DNA of 64,000 bases from GCA-002282575 sp964493995 (GCA_964493995.1 CAZBQD010000006.1:4879-68878); one strand, 5' to 3'; shown: positions 15,133-24,874, counted from the stretch's first letter. Numbers and translations are program-made. Notes: a model not told the origin generated them from the sequence alone.

Positions 15133-17415
15133 ATGGCCAATGTGACCAATAAAGAATATGTACTGCCCGATAATACGGTGATTTTATCGACCGCTGATTT
15201 GCAGGGAAATATTGTTACCTACAACCAAGGCTTTAAGGATGCCTCGGGCTACAGCGACGATGAACTCAAGGGTAAGCCGCATAGTATTTTGCGTCATCCC
15301 GATATGCCCAAGGCGGCTTTCTAAGATTTTTGGGATACCATTCAAGCAGGGCGTCCGTGGGTAGGACTGGTTAAGAATAAGCGTAAAAATGGCGATCACT
15401 ACTGGGTAGTGGCTAATGCTTCTCCCATTACCGAAAACGGACGCACAACCGGCTATGTGTCGGTGCGCTACCCTGCGAGCAAACAACAGGTGCAAGAAGC
15501 CGAACAGCTCTACGCGGCGGTGAATGCTGGCGCAAAAGCCTTTCCGCGCACACAAATTACCGACACCCGCCGACGTAACCAGCTGTTGGGCATGGTTGCC
15601 TTACTCGCTACCCTCATTCCTTTCATTTTATTTTTTAGCGGTATCGAAGTGTCTGTGGGCTTAGAAACCCTACTGATGCTGTTTAGTGTTTCGGCTGTGG
15701 GCTATTTAGCTTACAGTAACTATCGCACCACCGACGTGCCGCAGCATTTGCGTGATGCGGTGGAAGCTTTGTCGAATGGTCAGTATAAACAGCCGATTAA
15801 AGACCGCAGTTACTGGGGTTTTGCCTTAAATCAAATTCGGACTCGTGTTGGTGAAGCGGCAGCGAATAATTATGATGCCGAACAAGCCAATGCCATTATG
15901 TTAACGGCGATGGATACCGCCAGCACTAACCTGATGGTGGTCGATCGTAATTTCACCATCACTAAAATCAACCAAAGTTTGTACACCATGTTTGCCGAGC
16001 TTGAGCCAAAAATGCGCACCGAATTGCCGCAGTTTTCGGTAGCCAAGGTGGTGGGTTCAAACATGGATATTTTCCATAAGAATCCTGCCCACCAGCGCCA
16101 CATGCTAGACAAGTTAGCAGACAAGCATGAAGCGCGTATTCAAATTGCCGGCATCTATCTGGGACTCACCGTTCAGCCCATTAAAATGGGGAACATCATC
16201 GTTGGATATGCGGTGGAGTGGGTCGATAGAACGGTAGAAGAAACGGTAGTGGCAGAGCTGTCAAACGTGTTCGAAGGCATGAAGCAGGGTAATTTTAACG
16301 GTCGTATTACTTCGCCCGCTTTTGGCGTTTATGAGCGCATCAAACTCAATGTCAACGAATCTATGTCGGTTATTCAGCATGCCTTAGATTCGATTAACGG
16401 CGTGATTGAAGCGCAAGCAACGGGCGATTTCACCAAAGCCTTGCCATCGGGTACCTTCAAGGGGCAAATGCATGCACTGAAAAACGCCATTAACTTCTCG
16501 GCCGAAAAAGTGAAACAAGCCATTGCGCAAGCGGTGGTGTCGTCTTCGATTGTGCAAGAGCAAGCGAACAATGTGGCCGATGGCGCTCACAGCTTGTCGA
16601 GTCGTGTGCAAGAACAGGCCAGTGCATTGCAACAAACCAGTATGACCATGCAAGAAATGAAATCGACGGTGCAAGCAAATACCGAACGCGCCACGCAAGT
16701 GGCTGATTTGTCGGGTCAAATGAAATCTCAAGCGGGTTCGGGTATGCAAGTGATGCAACAAACCATCAGTGCCATGCAATCGATTCAAGAGGCCAATAAT
16801 CGCATTGTTGATATTGTGGCGATGATTGATAGTATCGCCTTCCAAACCAACTTGCTGGCATTGAATGCCGCCGTTGAGGCGGCGCGTGCTGGCGAGCATG
16901 GTCGTGGCTTTGCGGTAGTGGCCAGTGAAGTGCGCGCTTTGGCGCAAAAATCGGCTTCGGCAGCGCAAGACATCAAAACCCTCATTAGTGACAGTGTTGA
17001 GCGTATTAGCGCCGGTACGCGTTTGGCCGATAAATCGGGCGAGATGCTGGGTGAAATCACCTCGTCTATTGAAAAAGTAGCCAGTATGATGGGTGAGATT
17101 GCCAGTTCTTCTACCGAGCAAAGCACGGCCATTGGTCAGGTTTATCAAGCGATTGACGACATTGACCGCGTCACGCAAGAAAATGCAGCCTTAGTGGAAG
17201 AAACCACTGCGGCTGTGGCGCAGCTCAGTCAAGAAGCCGATGCGCTGATGGAAAATGTGCGCTTCTTTAATGTTGGACAGGGTACAATCGCCGCCAAAGC
17301 GCTGGCACCGAGTAAAGCGCCGCCCAAATTGGCATTGCACAGTCATCAGACGCAGTCAGCTCGTGGGGCAAAATCGGCAACATCCCCGTCAGCAACTGAG
17401 TGGCAAGAGTTTTAA
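15133..17415 (+). pseudogene. Aer-like PAS chemoreceptor interrupted by an in-frame TAA
   Basis: A methyl-accepting chemotaxis protein that would be 760 residues long but has a TAA at codon 64 (15322-15324). Before it lies the first half of an Aer-type PAS domain (LSTADLQGNIVTYNQ, then RHPDMPKAAF). Immediately after it, in the same frame, the PAS continues (DFWDTIQAGRPWVGL, RKNGDHYWVVANA), as in E. coli Aer. Then come a hydrophobic double span (about 150-190), a HAMP-like region, a second PAS-like segment (MVVDRNFTITKINQ), another HAMP-like segment, and a complete signalling domain with the hairpin IDSIAFQTNLLALNAAVEAA. A single base change such as CAA to TAA explains it. It may be a recent pseudogene or a sequencing error; restart at the GTG at 15409 would lose the FAD-binding half of the PAS. 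Confidence 0.85.
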
Positions 17416-17771
17416 TGAATCCACGTATTTTATTGGTTGAAGATCAACTCTTAATGCAACAAGTGGAGTTGGCGCTGTTGGCTAAAGCGGGTTATCAAGC
17501 AGAAGTCGCCGCCAGTGGTCAGGAGGCTTTCGATAAAGCCAGTTCTGGCCGCTATGATTTGATTTTCATGGATGTGTGCCTACCGGATATCGAAGGCACG
17601 GAAGTGACACAAAAGTTGCGTGCCAAAGGCATCAAAACACCGATTGTGGCCATGACGGGTAACGATGATGAGCAAACCAAAACTGAGTGTCGTCAGGCAG
17701 GTATGAATGGGTTTCTAGCCAAACCCATGGATTCGGATCAATTTCGCGCCGTGGTTGAGGCTTTCACCTAA
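17415..17771 (+). CDS. Stand-alone receiver (CheY-like) protein
   Basis: A single-domain response regulator of 118 residues. The ATG at 17415 overlaps the chemoreceptor stop (TAATG). Acidic pocket VEDQ, phosphoacceptor Asp in FMDVCLPDIEG, Thr in VAMTGN and Lys in LAKPMDS are all present. It has no output domain, so it acts by protein-protein contact: a CheY-type or a phosphate carrier/sink. Its best partner in sight is the hybrid kinase two genes upstream with its HPt domain, since no CheA is encoded here. The tight coupling to a receptor gene suggests they work together. Confidence 0.9.
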   Translation: MNPRILLVEDQLLMQQVELALLAKAGYQAEVAASGQEAFDKASSGRYDLIFMDVCLPDIEGTEVTQKLRAKGIKTPIVAMTGNDDEQTKTECRQAGMNGFLAKPMDSDQFRAVVEAFT

Positions 17772-17832
17772 CCGGTTTTGGCTGTTGATGCAGACGGCTA
17801 TTGCAGGGCGTTTAGGCAAACCGCGTAGTGAA

Positions 17833-17860
17833 TTGTTTTTAAGATTCCTTTTAATATAAT
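17833..17860 (+). promoter_or_regulatory. Sigma-70-type promoter upstream of the CheB-CheR fusion
   Basis: TTGTTT (17833-17838), 16-base spacer, TATAAT (17855-17860), in the 169-base gap before the CheB-CheR fusion gene. The -10 box is perfect; the -35 box matches 4 of 6. Confidence 0.5.
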
Positions 17861-17940
17861 ATAGTTGTTAGTTCAATGGCTTAGGTTGACGTAATTAACG
17901 CGACTGAGTTGATCATAGCAAGCAAAATGCGGGTGGTGTG

Positions 17941-20475
17941 ATGATGAATGAACTAGAAGCGGGTTTGGCGAACACCGATACAGTGGTCAAACAGCTTTAT
18001 GTGGGGATTGGCGCTTCGGCAGGGGGGCTAGAAGCCTTGCGCAGTTTGGTGGCGGCGCTACCGACTGACAGTAATATGTGCTACATCATCGCGCAACACA
18101 TGGACCCCAAACATCCCAGTCTGTTGCGTGAGTTGATTGCGCGTGCTTCGAGTTTGTCGGTGCAAGATGTGACCAACGAATTGCAGCCGCAGATGAACAC
18201 CATCTACATCACGCCGCCCGGTCACAATGTGGTCATGCGTCAAAAAACCCTCTACTTAGAGCCGGTATCGCATATTGGCCCCAAGCCTTCCGTCGATTTG
18301 TTTTTTACCTCCCTAGCCGAATCCGTGGGTGAAGATGCCATTGGCATCATTTTATCCGGCACGGGTTCGGACGGATCGCATGGGGTGCGTGCCATTAAAG
18401 CTGCCGGCGGTATTACCATCAGCCAAGACGAGCAGTCAGCTAAATACAATGGTATGCCGCGTTCAGCGATTGACACGGGGCTAGTCGATTTGGTGCGCGA
18501 ACCCGCACAAATTGCTCAAGAGCTGACCATGCTGTCGAGCAATCCGGCCTTTCGTCATCGCATGCAAAACCTGCCCGTTGCCAAAAGTGACATGGATCGC
18601 ATTTTTCAGTTGGTGTTAGAACAAACGGATTGTGACTTTTCTAACTATAAACCCAACACCTTGCAACGTCGGATTCAGCGACGCATGGCGGTGCATAAGT
18701 TAGAACATCTGCCCGACTATGTGGCGCTACTCGAGCGTTCGCCCAGCGAAGTCGAATTGTTGTTCAAAGACATTTTAATTTCCGTAACGGAATTTTTCCG
18801 TGATGCGGATGCCGATGCTTATGCTTTGCTTGAGCAATACATCACGGATATGGTCAAACGTAATTTAGACCAAGACCCTTTGCGCATTTGGGTGCCCGGT
18901 TGTGCCACCGGTGAAGAGGCCTACTCCATTGCTATGGTCGCCGATAAAGTCTTGAGCAAGCTCGGTAATCGTTATGGTTTTCAGGTGTTTGCCACCGATA
19001 TTGACATGGATGCGCTGTCGCACGCGCGTCGCGGTATTTACTTGCCCAATACCATTCGCCACGTCAGTAGTGAGATGTTAGAGCGCTATTTCGTCGTGCG
19101 TGATGATACCTATACCGTGAGCAAACGGATTCGTGAGCGGGTGGTGTTTGCGCGTCAAGATTTGGTGCGTGATCCGCCTTTCTCGAAAATCGATCTGGTT
19201 TCTTGTCGTAATGTGCTCATTTACTTTAACCCTATTTTGCAAAAACGGGTGTTAAATATGTTTCATTACGTGCTCAAGCCTAATGGTTTACTCTTTTTAG
19301 GTAAATCAGAATCGGTGAGTTTGGTGGCCAATTTGTTTATCAACGTCGATAAAAAAGTGCGCCTATTCAGCAAGCAGTTTGAAGCGACTGGCACCACTTA
19401 CCCGATGGATTTTGTCACCGCTAGCAGCAAGCGCTCCGATAAGCCTAGCAGCCTGCGCCTGCAAAAAGAAGACCTCTCTAAAAGTATCGACGAGCGCCTG
19501 AATCAGGTGTTGTTAGACAGATTAACCATTCCCACCATCATCGTCGATGATCGCAACGATATTGTGCACATTCGTGGCGATGTCAGTGCGTTTATCAGCT
19601 TTCCAGCCGGTCGGATGGAGCCGAACCTGCTCAAAATGGTACGCGACGAGTTGCGTATTGATGCCAGAGCTTTACTACACAAAGCACGTCGGGAAGGGCT
19701 GACCAAAGGGCCGCGTATTTTAATTCGTCATGGCGAACAACCGAGCTTGGTGCAGATTACCGTTGTGCCCATGCCCACCGTGGAAGAAAATACCGCCCGC
19801 TTGTGGGCGGTGTTGTTTGCCTGCGAGGTCTATGATGCTCATCAGCTTCAACCCGACATTGAAACCGATAACGAGTTACAAAACCTGCGTGTTTCGGAGT
19901 TGGAACAAGAATTAATGGCGATGCGCGAGCATTTGCAAACCACCATTGAAGAACTGGAAACCAGCAATGAGGAGTTGCAAAGCACCAACGAAGAGTTACA
20001 AAGTGCCAATGAAGAATTGCAAAGCACCAACGAAGAATTGGAAACTGCCAATGAGGAGCTACAAAGTACCAACGAAGAGTTGAGTACCGTTAACCAAGAG
20101 TTGCAAATTAAAACGGCCGAGCTGGCCTCCGTCAATGCCGATTTGGAAAATGTGTTAGCCTCATTAAGTGTGCCCTTGTTGGTGGTGGATAACCGTTTGC
20201 GCATTACCCGTTTTAGTTCGGCCGCTAAACACATTTTTGACATCAAACAAAGTGATTTGGGACAAATTATCACCAGCCTGAATACCCGTTTTGTCATGGC
20301 CGATTTACGCAGCCAAATTCATCAAGTGATGCAAGATGGCATCATGATCAAAACCCAAGTCCAGTCTGGTGCGCAAACGTTTCAGCTAACCATTACGCCT
20401 TATTATTCCGAAAAGCGTCAAGTACAGGGGGCATTAATGCTGTTTGAAGGTTCGGATGACGATATAAGCAGTTAG
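17941..20475 (+). CDS. CheB-CheR fusion with PAS domains and a heptad-repeat coiled coil
   Basis: An 844-residue fusion of both receptor-modification enzymes. The CheB methylesterase part (about 20-200) shows the triad Ser in GIGASAGG, His in IIAQHMDP and Asp in GTGSDGSHG, but lacks the usual regulatory receiver. The CheR methyltransferase part (about 215-480) shows VTEFFRD, WVPGCATGEEAYSIA and VSCRNVLIYF. A PAS-like region (about 510-650) and a Glu-rich coiled coil of seven EEL-type heptads lead to a C-terminal PAS domain (about 735-840). Such fusions usually accompany hybrid kinases rather than classic chemotaxis operons, and that is the context here. The start is uncertain (GTG 17938, ATG 17941 or 17944); no strong ribosome-binding site is seen. 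Confidence 0.9.
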   Translation: MMNELEAGLANTDTVVKQLYVGIGASAGGLEALRSLVAALPTDSNMCYIIAQHMDPKHPSLLRELIARASSLSVQDVTNELQPQMNTIYITPPGHNVVMRQKTLYLEPVSHIGPKPSVDLFFTSLAESVGEDAIGIILSGTGSDGSHGVRAIKAAGGITISQDEQSAKYNGMPRSAIDTGLVDLVREPAQIAQELTMLSSNPAFRHRMQNLPVAKSDMDRIFQLVLEQTDCDFSNYKPNTLQRRIQRRMAVHKLEHLPDYVALLERSPSEVELLFKDILISVTEFFRDADADAYALLEQYITDMVKRNLDQDPLRIWVPGCATGEEAYSIAMVADKVLSKLGNRYGFQVFATDIDMDALSHARRGIYLPNTIRHVSSEMLERYFVVRDDTYTVSKRIRERVVFARQDLVRDPPFSKIDLVSCRNVLIYFNPILQKRVLNMFHYVLKPNGLLFLGKSESVSLVANLFINVDKKVRLFSKQFEATGTTYPMDFVTASSKRSDKPSSLRLQKEDLSKSIDERLNQVLLDRLTIPTIIVDDRNDIVHIRGDVSAFISFPAGRMEPNLLKMVRDELRIDARALLHKARREGLTKGPRILIRHGEQPSLVQITVVPMPTVEENTARLWAVLFACEVYDAHQLQPDIETDNELQNLRVSELEQELMAMREHLQTTIEELETSNEELQSTNEELQSANEELQSTNEELETANEELQSTNEELSTVNQELQIKTAELASVNADLENVLASLSVPLLVVDNRLRITRFSSAAKHIFDIKQSDLGQIITSLNTRFVMADLRSQIHQVMQDGIMIKTQVQSGAQTFQLTITPYYSEKRQVQGALMLFEGSDDDISS
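19948..20094 (+). repeat. Seven tandem 21-base repeats encoding EELxxxN heptads
   Basis: Seven consecutive 21-base units encode EELETSN, EELQSTN, EELQSAN, EELQSTN, EELETAN, EELQSTN and EELSTVN within the CheB-CheR fusion. They form a continuous coiled coil. Third-base differences between units show that the repeat is old and kept by selection rather than a recent slippage array. Confidence 0.8.
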
Positions 20476-20486
20476 GGGGTGCAGGT

Positions 20487-22739
20487 ATGACACTAGCGAA
20501 ACCGGCCACGACTGATCGAGAGTCTTCGGAGCTTTCTTACCAAGCGCAATTATTGGCCATGCAGGCCGAACTGAACGCCATGCGCGAGGATCGTTGTGAA
20601 CTGCTGAAAATTCAAGATGAGTATGAACTGACCTTGGAAGAATTGCGTGTGCATCAGGAAGAGCTGCGCACGCAAAATGAAGCTTTGTTTTTGGCTCAGA
20701 CGGAAGTGGAACAACTAAGTGAACGCTACAAGGAATTATTCGAGCAGGCGCCAGTAGGCTATGTGGTGCTCGATGAGCAGGCTCAGTTGGTGCAAGCCAA
20801 TGCGCAAGCTTGCTTGCTGTTGGGCATGGATAGTAAAAAAATGAAGCAACATGGTTTAAGCCATGCTTTCCAAGCTAACGATCGGAAACGCTTTCGCGAC
20901 GCCTTGCACAGTCGGTTGCAACAACCGCACCAAATCATGACGGTGGAATTGCGCACCCGCCTGTTAGAGCCAGTCCATTATCTGTTGGTGGATATGGTGT
21001 TTGACGGGGAATACCACAAGCTAACCATTACCAACATCAGTGAACAGGTTAGATTACAACAACACTTTGCCCTGACCACGCGTATTTTAGAAGAAATGCA
21101 CGAAGGGGTGATGTTAACCGATGCGCAGCATCGTATCAGCTTTACCAATCGCGCTTTTAGCGAAGTGACAGGCTATACCGCCGATGAAGTGAAAGGCAAA
21201 AGTCCGTCCATTTTGTCATCGGGTAAGCACGACCAACATTTTTATGCCGCCATGTGGGCGCGTATTAATCAGGCGGGTCTGTGGCGTGGCGAGATTTGGA
21301 ATAAACGTAAAAATGGCGAAATTTATGTGGAATGGTTAACCATATCGCGCATGGTTGATGAAAACAATGGCGAAACCTATTTCCTGGCGGTCTTCTCAGA
21401 CATCAGTGATCGTAAGTATTCCGAATTAAAGCTATTGCAAATGGCGCAATACGATTCCTTAACCAATTTGCCCAACCGCATATTATTGCGAGACCGCATT
21501 CAGCTGGCCATTTCGTTTGCTAAGCGCGAGCATAGCCAAGCGGTGGTGTTGTTTCTCGATTTAGACAAGTTCAAAAAAGTGAATGATATTTACGGTCATC
21601 AAGAAGGTGACTGGGTGCTAAAAACCATTAGTGAGCGTATGTCTTCTTGCTTGCGTGGCATCGACACCCTAGCTCGACTGGGTGGCGATGAGTTTGCGGC
21701 GGTGTTGGTGCCGCCGATTAGTGAGCTGGAAGCGACCGTGGTTGCTGAGCGTTTAATTGAACAATGCGAGCGCCCATTAGCATCTGAACACAACACTTAC
21801 CATATTGGCGCCAGTGTTGGTATGGCCATTTATCCTGGTGACGGCAATGATGTGGACACGCTATTGCGCAATGCAGACATTGCGATGTATCAGGTTAAGC
21901 ATCATGGTCGTGGTTTTGTTACACGCTATGCACATGATCAGAGTACGGTGCTTGAACATCGAAATCGCATGGAATCCCTCATTCGCTGTGCTTTAGATGA
22001 AGATAGCGTGTTCTTACTTTACCAGCCGCAGGTTTACGCTTTAGATGGTCGTTTGGCTGGTTTTGAGGCTTTGGTTCGTATTCCCGATGAGCAGGGAAAT
22101 GCTGTTTCACCCGCTGCTTTTATTCCGGTGGCAGAAGAAACAGGGCTCATTAAGCAGCTAACACATCGCATTATCGACATGGCTTTTCAACAACAACAGT
22201 CTTGGTGTAGCCTCCCAAGCATTGATCTGGTTAAGGTGTCGGTTAACTTGTCAGTGCATCAGATACGCGATCCTCATTTTGCCGATTCTTTTTTAGCAAA
22301 GTTGGAGCACAGTCAACTTCCCACCAAATGTATCGGGGTTGAAGTGACAGAAAGTGAAGCTATCGAGCACTATAACGAGGCCATTCAGTTGTTAACACGC
22401 TTGCGCTCTGCTGGTATTACCGTTGCTATTGATGACTTTGGTTCTGGCTTTTCTTCACTCACTCACCTGAAAAATTTGCCAATCGACGTGTTGAAAGTGG
22501 ATAAGGCTTTCATTGACGATGTGCCCGGTGACAGTAGTGGCGAGAGTTTGGTGCAGTCGGTGCTAGAGTTGGCTAAGTCGCTGCAATTAACGGTGATTGC
22601 AGAAGGTGTGGAGAAGATTGACCAGTTGAATTGGCTCAGAGGTCAGCGTTGTGACATTATTCAGGGCTATATTTATTCGCCTCCTATAAGCGCAGAGCAA
22701 GCAACCGATTGGTTGAAAAAGCGCTATGCTTCACGTTAG
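20487..22739 (+). CDS. PAS-PAS-GGDEF-EAL c-di-GMP protein
   Basis: A 750-residue soluble c-di-GMP synthase/phosphodiesterase. It starts with a coiled coil (about 15-75), then PAS 1 (about 80-190), PAS 2 (about 200-315, with the RKNGEIYVEW signature), GGDEF (about 325-480; active site LGGDEF, with DSLTNLPNR at entry) and EAL (about 490-745; FEALVR, IDDFGSGFSSL, VIAEGVE). Both catalytic signatures are intact, so the protein could be bifunctional or switchable. It begins 12 bases after the CheB-CheR fusion, with GGGGTGCAGG upstream of the ATG, and is clearly in the same operon. The output of the signalling island is thus likely c-di-GMP level. Confidence 0.92.
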   Translation: MTLAKPATTDRESSELSYQAQLLAMQAELNAMREDRCELLKIQDEYELTLEELRVHQEELRTQNEALFLAQTEVEQLSERYKELFEQAPVGYVVLDEQAQLVQANAQACLLLGMDSKKMKQHGLSHAFQANDRKRFRDALHSRLQQPHQIMTVELRTRLLEPVHYLLVDMVFDGEYHKLTITNISEQVRLQQHFALTTRILEEMHEGVMLTDAQHRISFTNRAFSEVTGYTADEVKGKSPSILSSGKHDQHFYAAMWARINQAGLWRGEIWNKRKNGEIYVEWLTISRMVDENNGETYFLAVFSDISDRKYSELKLLQMAQYDSLTNLPNRILLRDRIQLAISFAKREHSQAVVLFLDLDKFKKVNDIYGHQEGDWVLKTISERMSSCLRGIDTLARLGGDEFAAVLVPPISELEATVVAERLIEQCERPLASEHNTYHIGASVGMAIYPGDGNDVDTLLRNADIAMYQVKHHGRGFVTRYAHDQSTVLEHRNRMESLIRCALDEDSVFLLYQPQVYALDGRLAGFEALVRIPDEQGNAVSPAAFIPVAEETGLIKQLTHRIIDMAFQQQQSWCSLPSIDLVKVSVNLSVHQIRDPHFADSFLAKLEHSQLPTKCIGVEVTESEAIEHYNEAIQLLTRLRSAGITVAIDDFGSGFSSLTHLKNLPIDVLKVDKAFIDDVPGDSSGESLVQSVLELAKSLQLTVIAEGVEKIDQLNWLRGQRCDIIQGYIYSPPISAEQATDWLKKRYASR

Positions 22740-22754
22740 TGTGAGTAAACGCTG

Positions 22755-23312
22755 ATGAGTGTTGCTGAATCGATTCAACAGCTTCCTTTGTGGTATGAGT
22801 TAGATGCCAATAATTGCGTTGTTGCGGTTTCAGAATACTGGGATGTGCATGCCATGATTTACCAAACGCCCAGTTTGTTGGCTAAAAATATCATCGGTAA
22901 AGCACTCGATAGTCAAATTAGTGGTGATGTAACACAAATGTTTACCGATACCATGATCACGTCGGCAAGAGTGCAAGGCAAATCCTTGACGCGTCGCTAT
23001 CGTTGCGATTCCCCCACGCATAAGCGTGAAATGGAAATGGTGTTAACGCCTTTGGCGAATGGAAATATGCGCATTTCGCATCAGTTACTGACTGAAACCG
23101 CATGGCAACACAGCCGCACCATGCTGACACAAGCCAAACCTAGAAAAACTCGACTCAAACGTTGCAGTATGTGTAATCGTTTGCTCGACGGCAAGGAATG
23201 GGTGAATCAAGATGACTATTTAGCGCTTCACCCTGAGTGGGGGCAAACTGAGTTGTCGGTTTATTATGGTATTTGCCCCGATTGCAACGCCGGCATCCAG
23301 CCGCTGTCATGA
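22755..23312 (+). CDS. PAS-like protein with a C-terminal zinc-ribbon tail
   Basis: A 185-residue protein. The N-terminal 120 residues look like a divergent PAS domain (WYELDANNCVVAVSEYWD, then RRYRCDSPTHKREMEM and HQLLTE). The C-terminus has two CxxC pairs, RCSMCNRLLDGKEW and YGICPDCNA, about 40 residues apart. The same Cys-rich tail follows PAS, GAF or receiver domains in many signalling proteins and probably binds one metal ion. It begins 15 bases after the GGDEF-EAL gene and closes the signalling island, so it is probably an accessory sensor. No function can be named from the sequence. Confidence 0.7.
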   Translation: MSVAESIQQLPLWYELDANNCVVAVSEYWDVHAMIYQTPSLLAKNIIGKALDSQISGDVTQMFTDTMITSARVQGKSLTRRYRCDSPTHKREMEMVLTPLANGNMRISHQLLTETAWQHSRTMLTQAKPRKTRLKRCSMCNRLLDGKEWVNQDDYLALHPEWGQTELSVYYGICPDCNAGIQPLS

Positions 23313-23316
23313 GCGC

Positions 23317-24864
23317 TTAAAACCCCAAACTCAACTGGTTATCGGCAGGTGAGCTGCGACGGCTACGTGGCTTGCGTGCTGTCTGTTGGCGGCTGCCGTG
23401 TTTATTCAGCAGTTGACGCGTGATGGCGCGGTTATCATCGTTTTTGCGTAGCCCATAAATACGAATTTTCGCTTCACGAGCTGCTTGGCTGTGTTCGACA
23501 ATCGGCATGGGGTAATCAATACCCATCCGCACACCATAGCGTTGCTGTAAGTTCGGGGTTAATTGCCATGGGGTGTGCAGGTAGTCGTTTGGCACTTGTG
23601 CCAGTTGGGGTAGCCATGTACGAATAAAAACGCCTTCTGGGTCTTGGTCTTGCGATTGTTTCACCGGATTGTAAACACGCAGCGTGTTCATGCCGGTTGT
23701 GCCGGCTTGCATTTGCACTTGTGGGTAGTGAATGCCGGGTTCGTAGTCGGTAAATTGTCGCGCCAAAAATGCAGCCACCGCTTGCCAAGGCAGCCAGAGT
23801 AAATTGCAGGCAAAAGATACCAGCATGGCGCGCATTCTAAAATTAATCCAACCCGTTGCGTGCAAACGTTTAAGGCAGGCATCGACAAAGGGATAACCGG
23901 TTTCGCCTTGGCAAAAAGCGGCAAAATGCTCGGCGTTGAAGGGTCTTTCTAGGGTGTCTAATGCGGGATGCAAATTCTGTGTTTGCATATTCGGCTGAGT
24001 CTCTAGCTTTTGCATAAAATGGCAATGCCAGTGCAGGCGAGACTCGAACGAGCGTAAGGATTTGAGCCAAGCCGATTTGTCGGGATGCAAAGCGCTTTCA
24101 GCCTTCCACTGCTGCTGAGCATCTCTTAACGCATGCACAATCTGTCGCATGGATAAGGTGCCGTAAGCCAAATGCGGCGATAAGCGTGAGCAATGTTTGG
24201 GCGCGGTGTTGGGGCTAGACAAGGCATAACGATAAGGCAGACCGCGATGGTCTAAAAAAGTGTCTAATAGCTTGCTGGCGCGTGCAGTGCCCCCCTTTTG
24301 CCGTAAGGGTTTGTCTTCGCCTGGTAAAATCAGTTTTGGCTGAGTCGCGGTTAGTGCTTCCGGCAGGCCAACCCCGTGAACGTGATTGGGTGCGGGCATG
24401 AGCGAGGCGGCAAAAAAGGCTTCCCAATGATCTGCCCAGCCATTGCGGTCGGTTAGGCGACGTACTACGCCATCTTGTCGCCACTCGTGCCAAGGCACTC
24501 GGTTTGTCAAACACCAAGCCATAACGCGTCTGTCTCGTGCATAGGTCCAGAGGTTGCCGGTTTCTTCATGACTGTATAGTGCGGCAATGCCGAGCTGTTG
24601 ATGCAGTTGATCGAGCAGGGAAATCATATCGCCTTGCGCTTGTTGCAGTTCACAGCCCAGCTGACGCAGTTGGTGTGCTAGGTCGGCTAAACATTCGTTA
24701 ATAAAGGCAGCCTGTTGGGCATCGCTATCGGCCAGTTGCCAAAAATCCGTTTCCCACACATACAAGGGCAGCACGCTTCCCACTTGACTGGCTTGCCTTA
24801 AAGGAGGATGGTCGTTGACGCGTAAATCGCGCTTAAACCAAACCAAGTGAATACCGTTATGCAT
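23317..24864 (-). CDS. DNA photolyase / cryptochrome (FAD-binding)
   Basis: A 515-residue photolyase-superfamily flavoprotein that would repair UV-induced pyrimidine dimers or act as a light sensor. The N-terminal Rossmann antenna domain begins WFKRDLRVNDHPPL. The C-terminal helical FAD domain shows GETGYPFVDACLKRL, TGWINFRMRAMLVSF, LWLPWQAVAAFLAR, DYEPGIHYPQVQMQAG and GMNTLRVYNPVKQS, which carry the FAD-binding and tryptophan-chain residues. The C-terminus is basic (KPRSRRSS). I chose the ATG at 24864 over the TTG at 24873 because TAGG lies at a usable distance. It begins 10 bases after the stop of the other photolyase, so they are one operon. It is probably a CPD-type enzyme, but sequence alone does not exclude a cryptochrome. 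Confidence 0.88.
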   Translation of the reverse strand: MHNGIHLVWFKRDLRVNDHPPLRQASQVGSVLPLYVWETDFWQLADSDAQQAAFINECLADLAHQLRQLGCELQQAQGDMISLLDQLHQQLGIAALYSHEETGNLWTYARDRRVMAWCLTNRVPWHEWRQDGVVRRLTDRNGWADHWEAFFAASLMPAPNHVHGVGLPEALTATQPKLILPGEDKPLRQKGGTARASKLLDTFLDHRGLPYRYALSSPNTAPKHCSRLSPHLAYGTLSMRQIVHALRDAQQQWKAESALHPDKSAWLKSLRSFESRLHWHCHFMQKLETQPNMQTQNLHPALDTLERPFNAEHFAAFCQGETGYPFVDACLKRLHATGWINFRMRAMLVSFACNLLWLPWQAVAAFLARQFTDYEPGIHYPQVQMQAGTTGMNTLRVYNPVKQSQDQDPEGVFIRTWLPQLAQVPNDYLHTPWQLTPNLQQRYGVRMGIDYPMPIVEHSQAAREAKIRIYGLRKNDDNRAITRQLLNKHGSRQQTARKPRSRRSSPADNQLSLGF

Positions 24865-24874
24865 GGGTTTCAAC

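Noticed and set aside
16384..17178. 264-residue minus-strand open frame inside the chemoreceptor
   Set aside because: It is the mirror of the highly biased chemoreceptor signalling-domain codons, rich in His and Arg with no recognisable motif. The plus-strand frame is clearly the coding one.
17400..17414. Upstream start for the lone receiver gene at 17400
   Set aside because: It would lie inside the end of the chemoreceptor frame, while the ATG at 17415 gives a normal TAATG coupling and the usual receiver N-terminus.
15409..17415. Treating the chemoreceptor as a normal gene starting at GTG 15409
   Set aside because: The GTG lies in the middle of a PAS beta-strand (HYWVVANA), has no ribosome-binding site, and the frame upstream of it continues the same domain back to the ATG at 15133.
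19948..20094. 21-base tandem array as a CRISPR or variable-number repeat
   Set aside because: The units are in frame, coding for coiled-coil heptads, diverged at third bases and without spacers.
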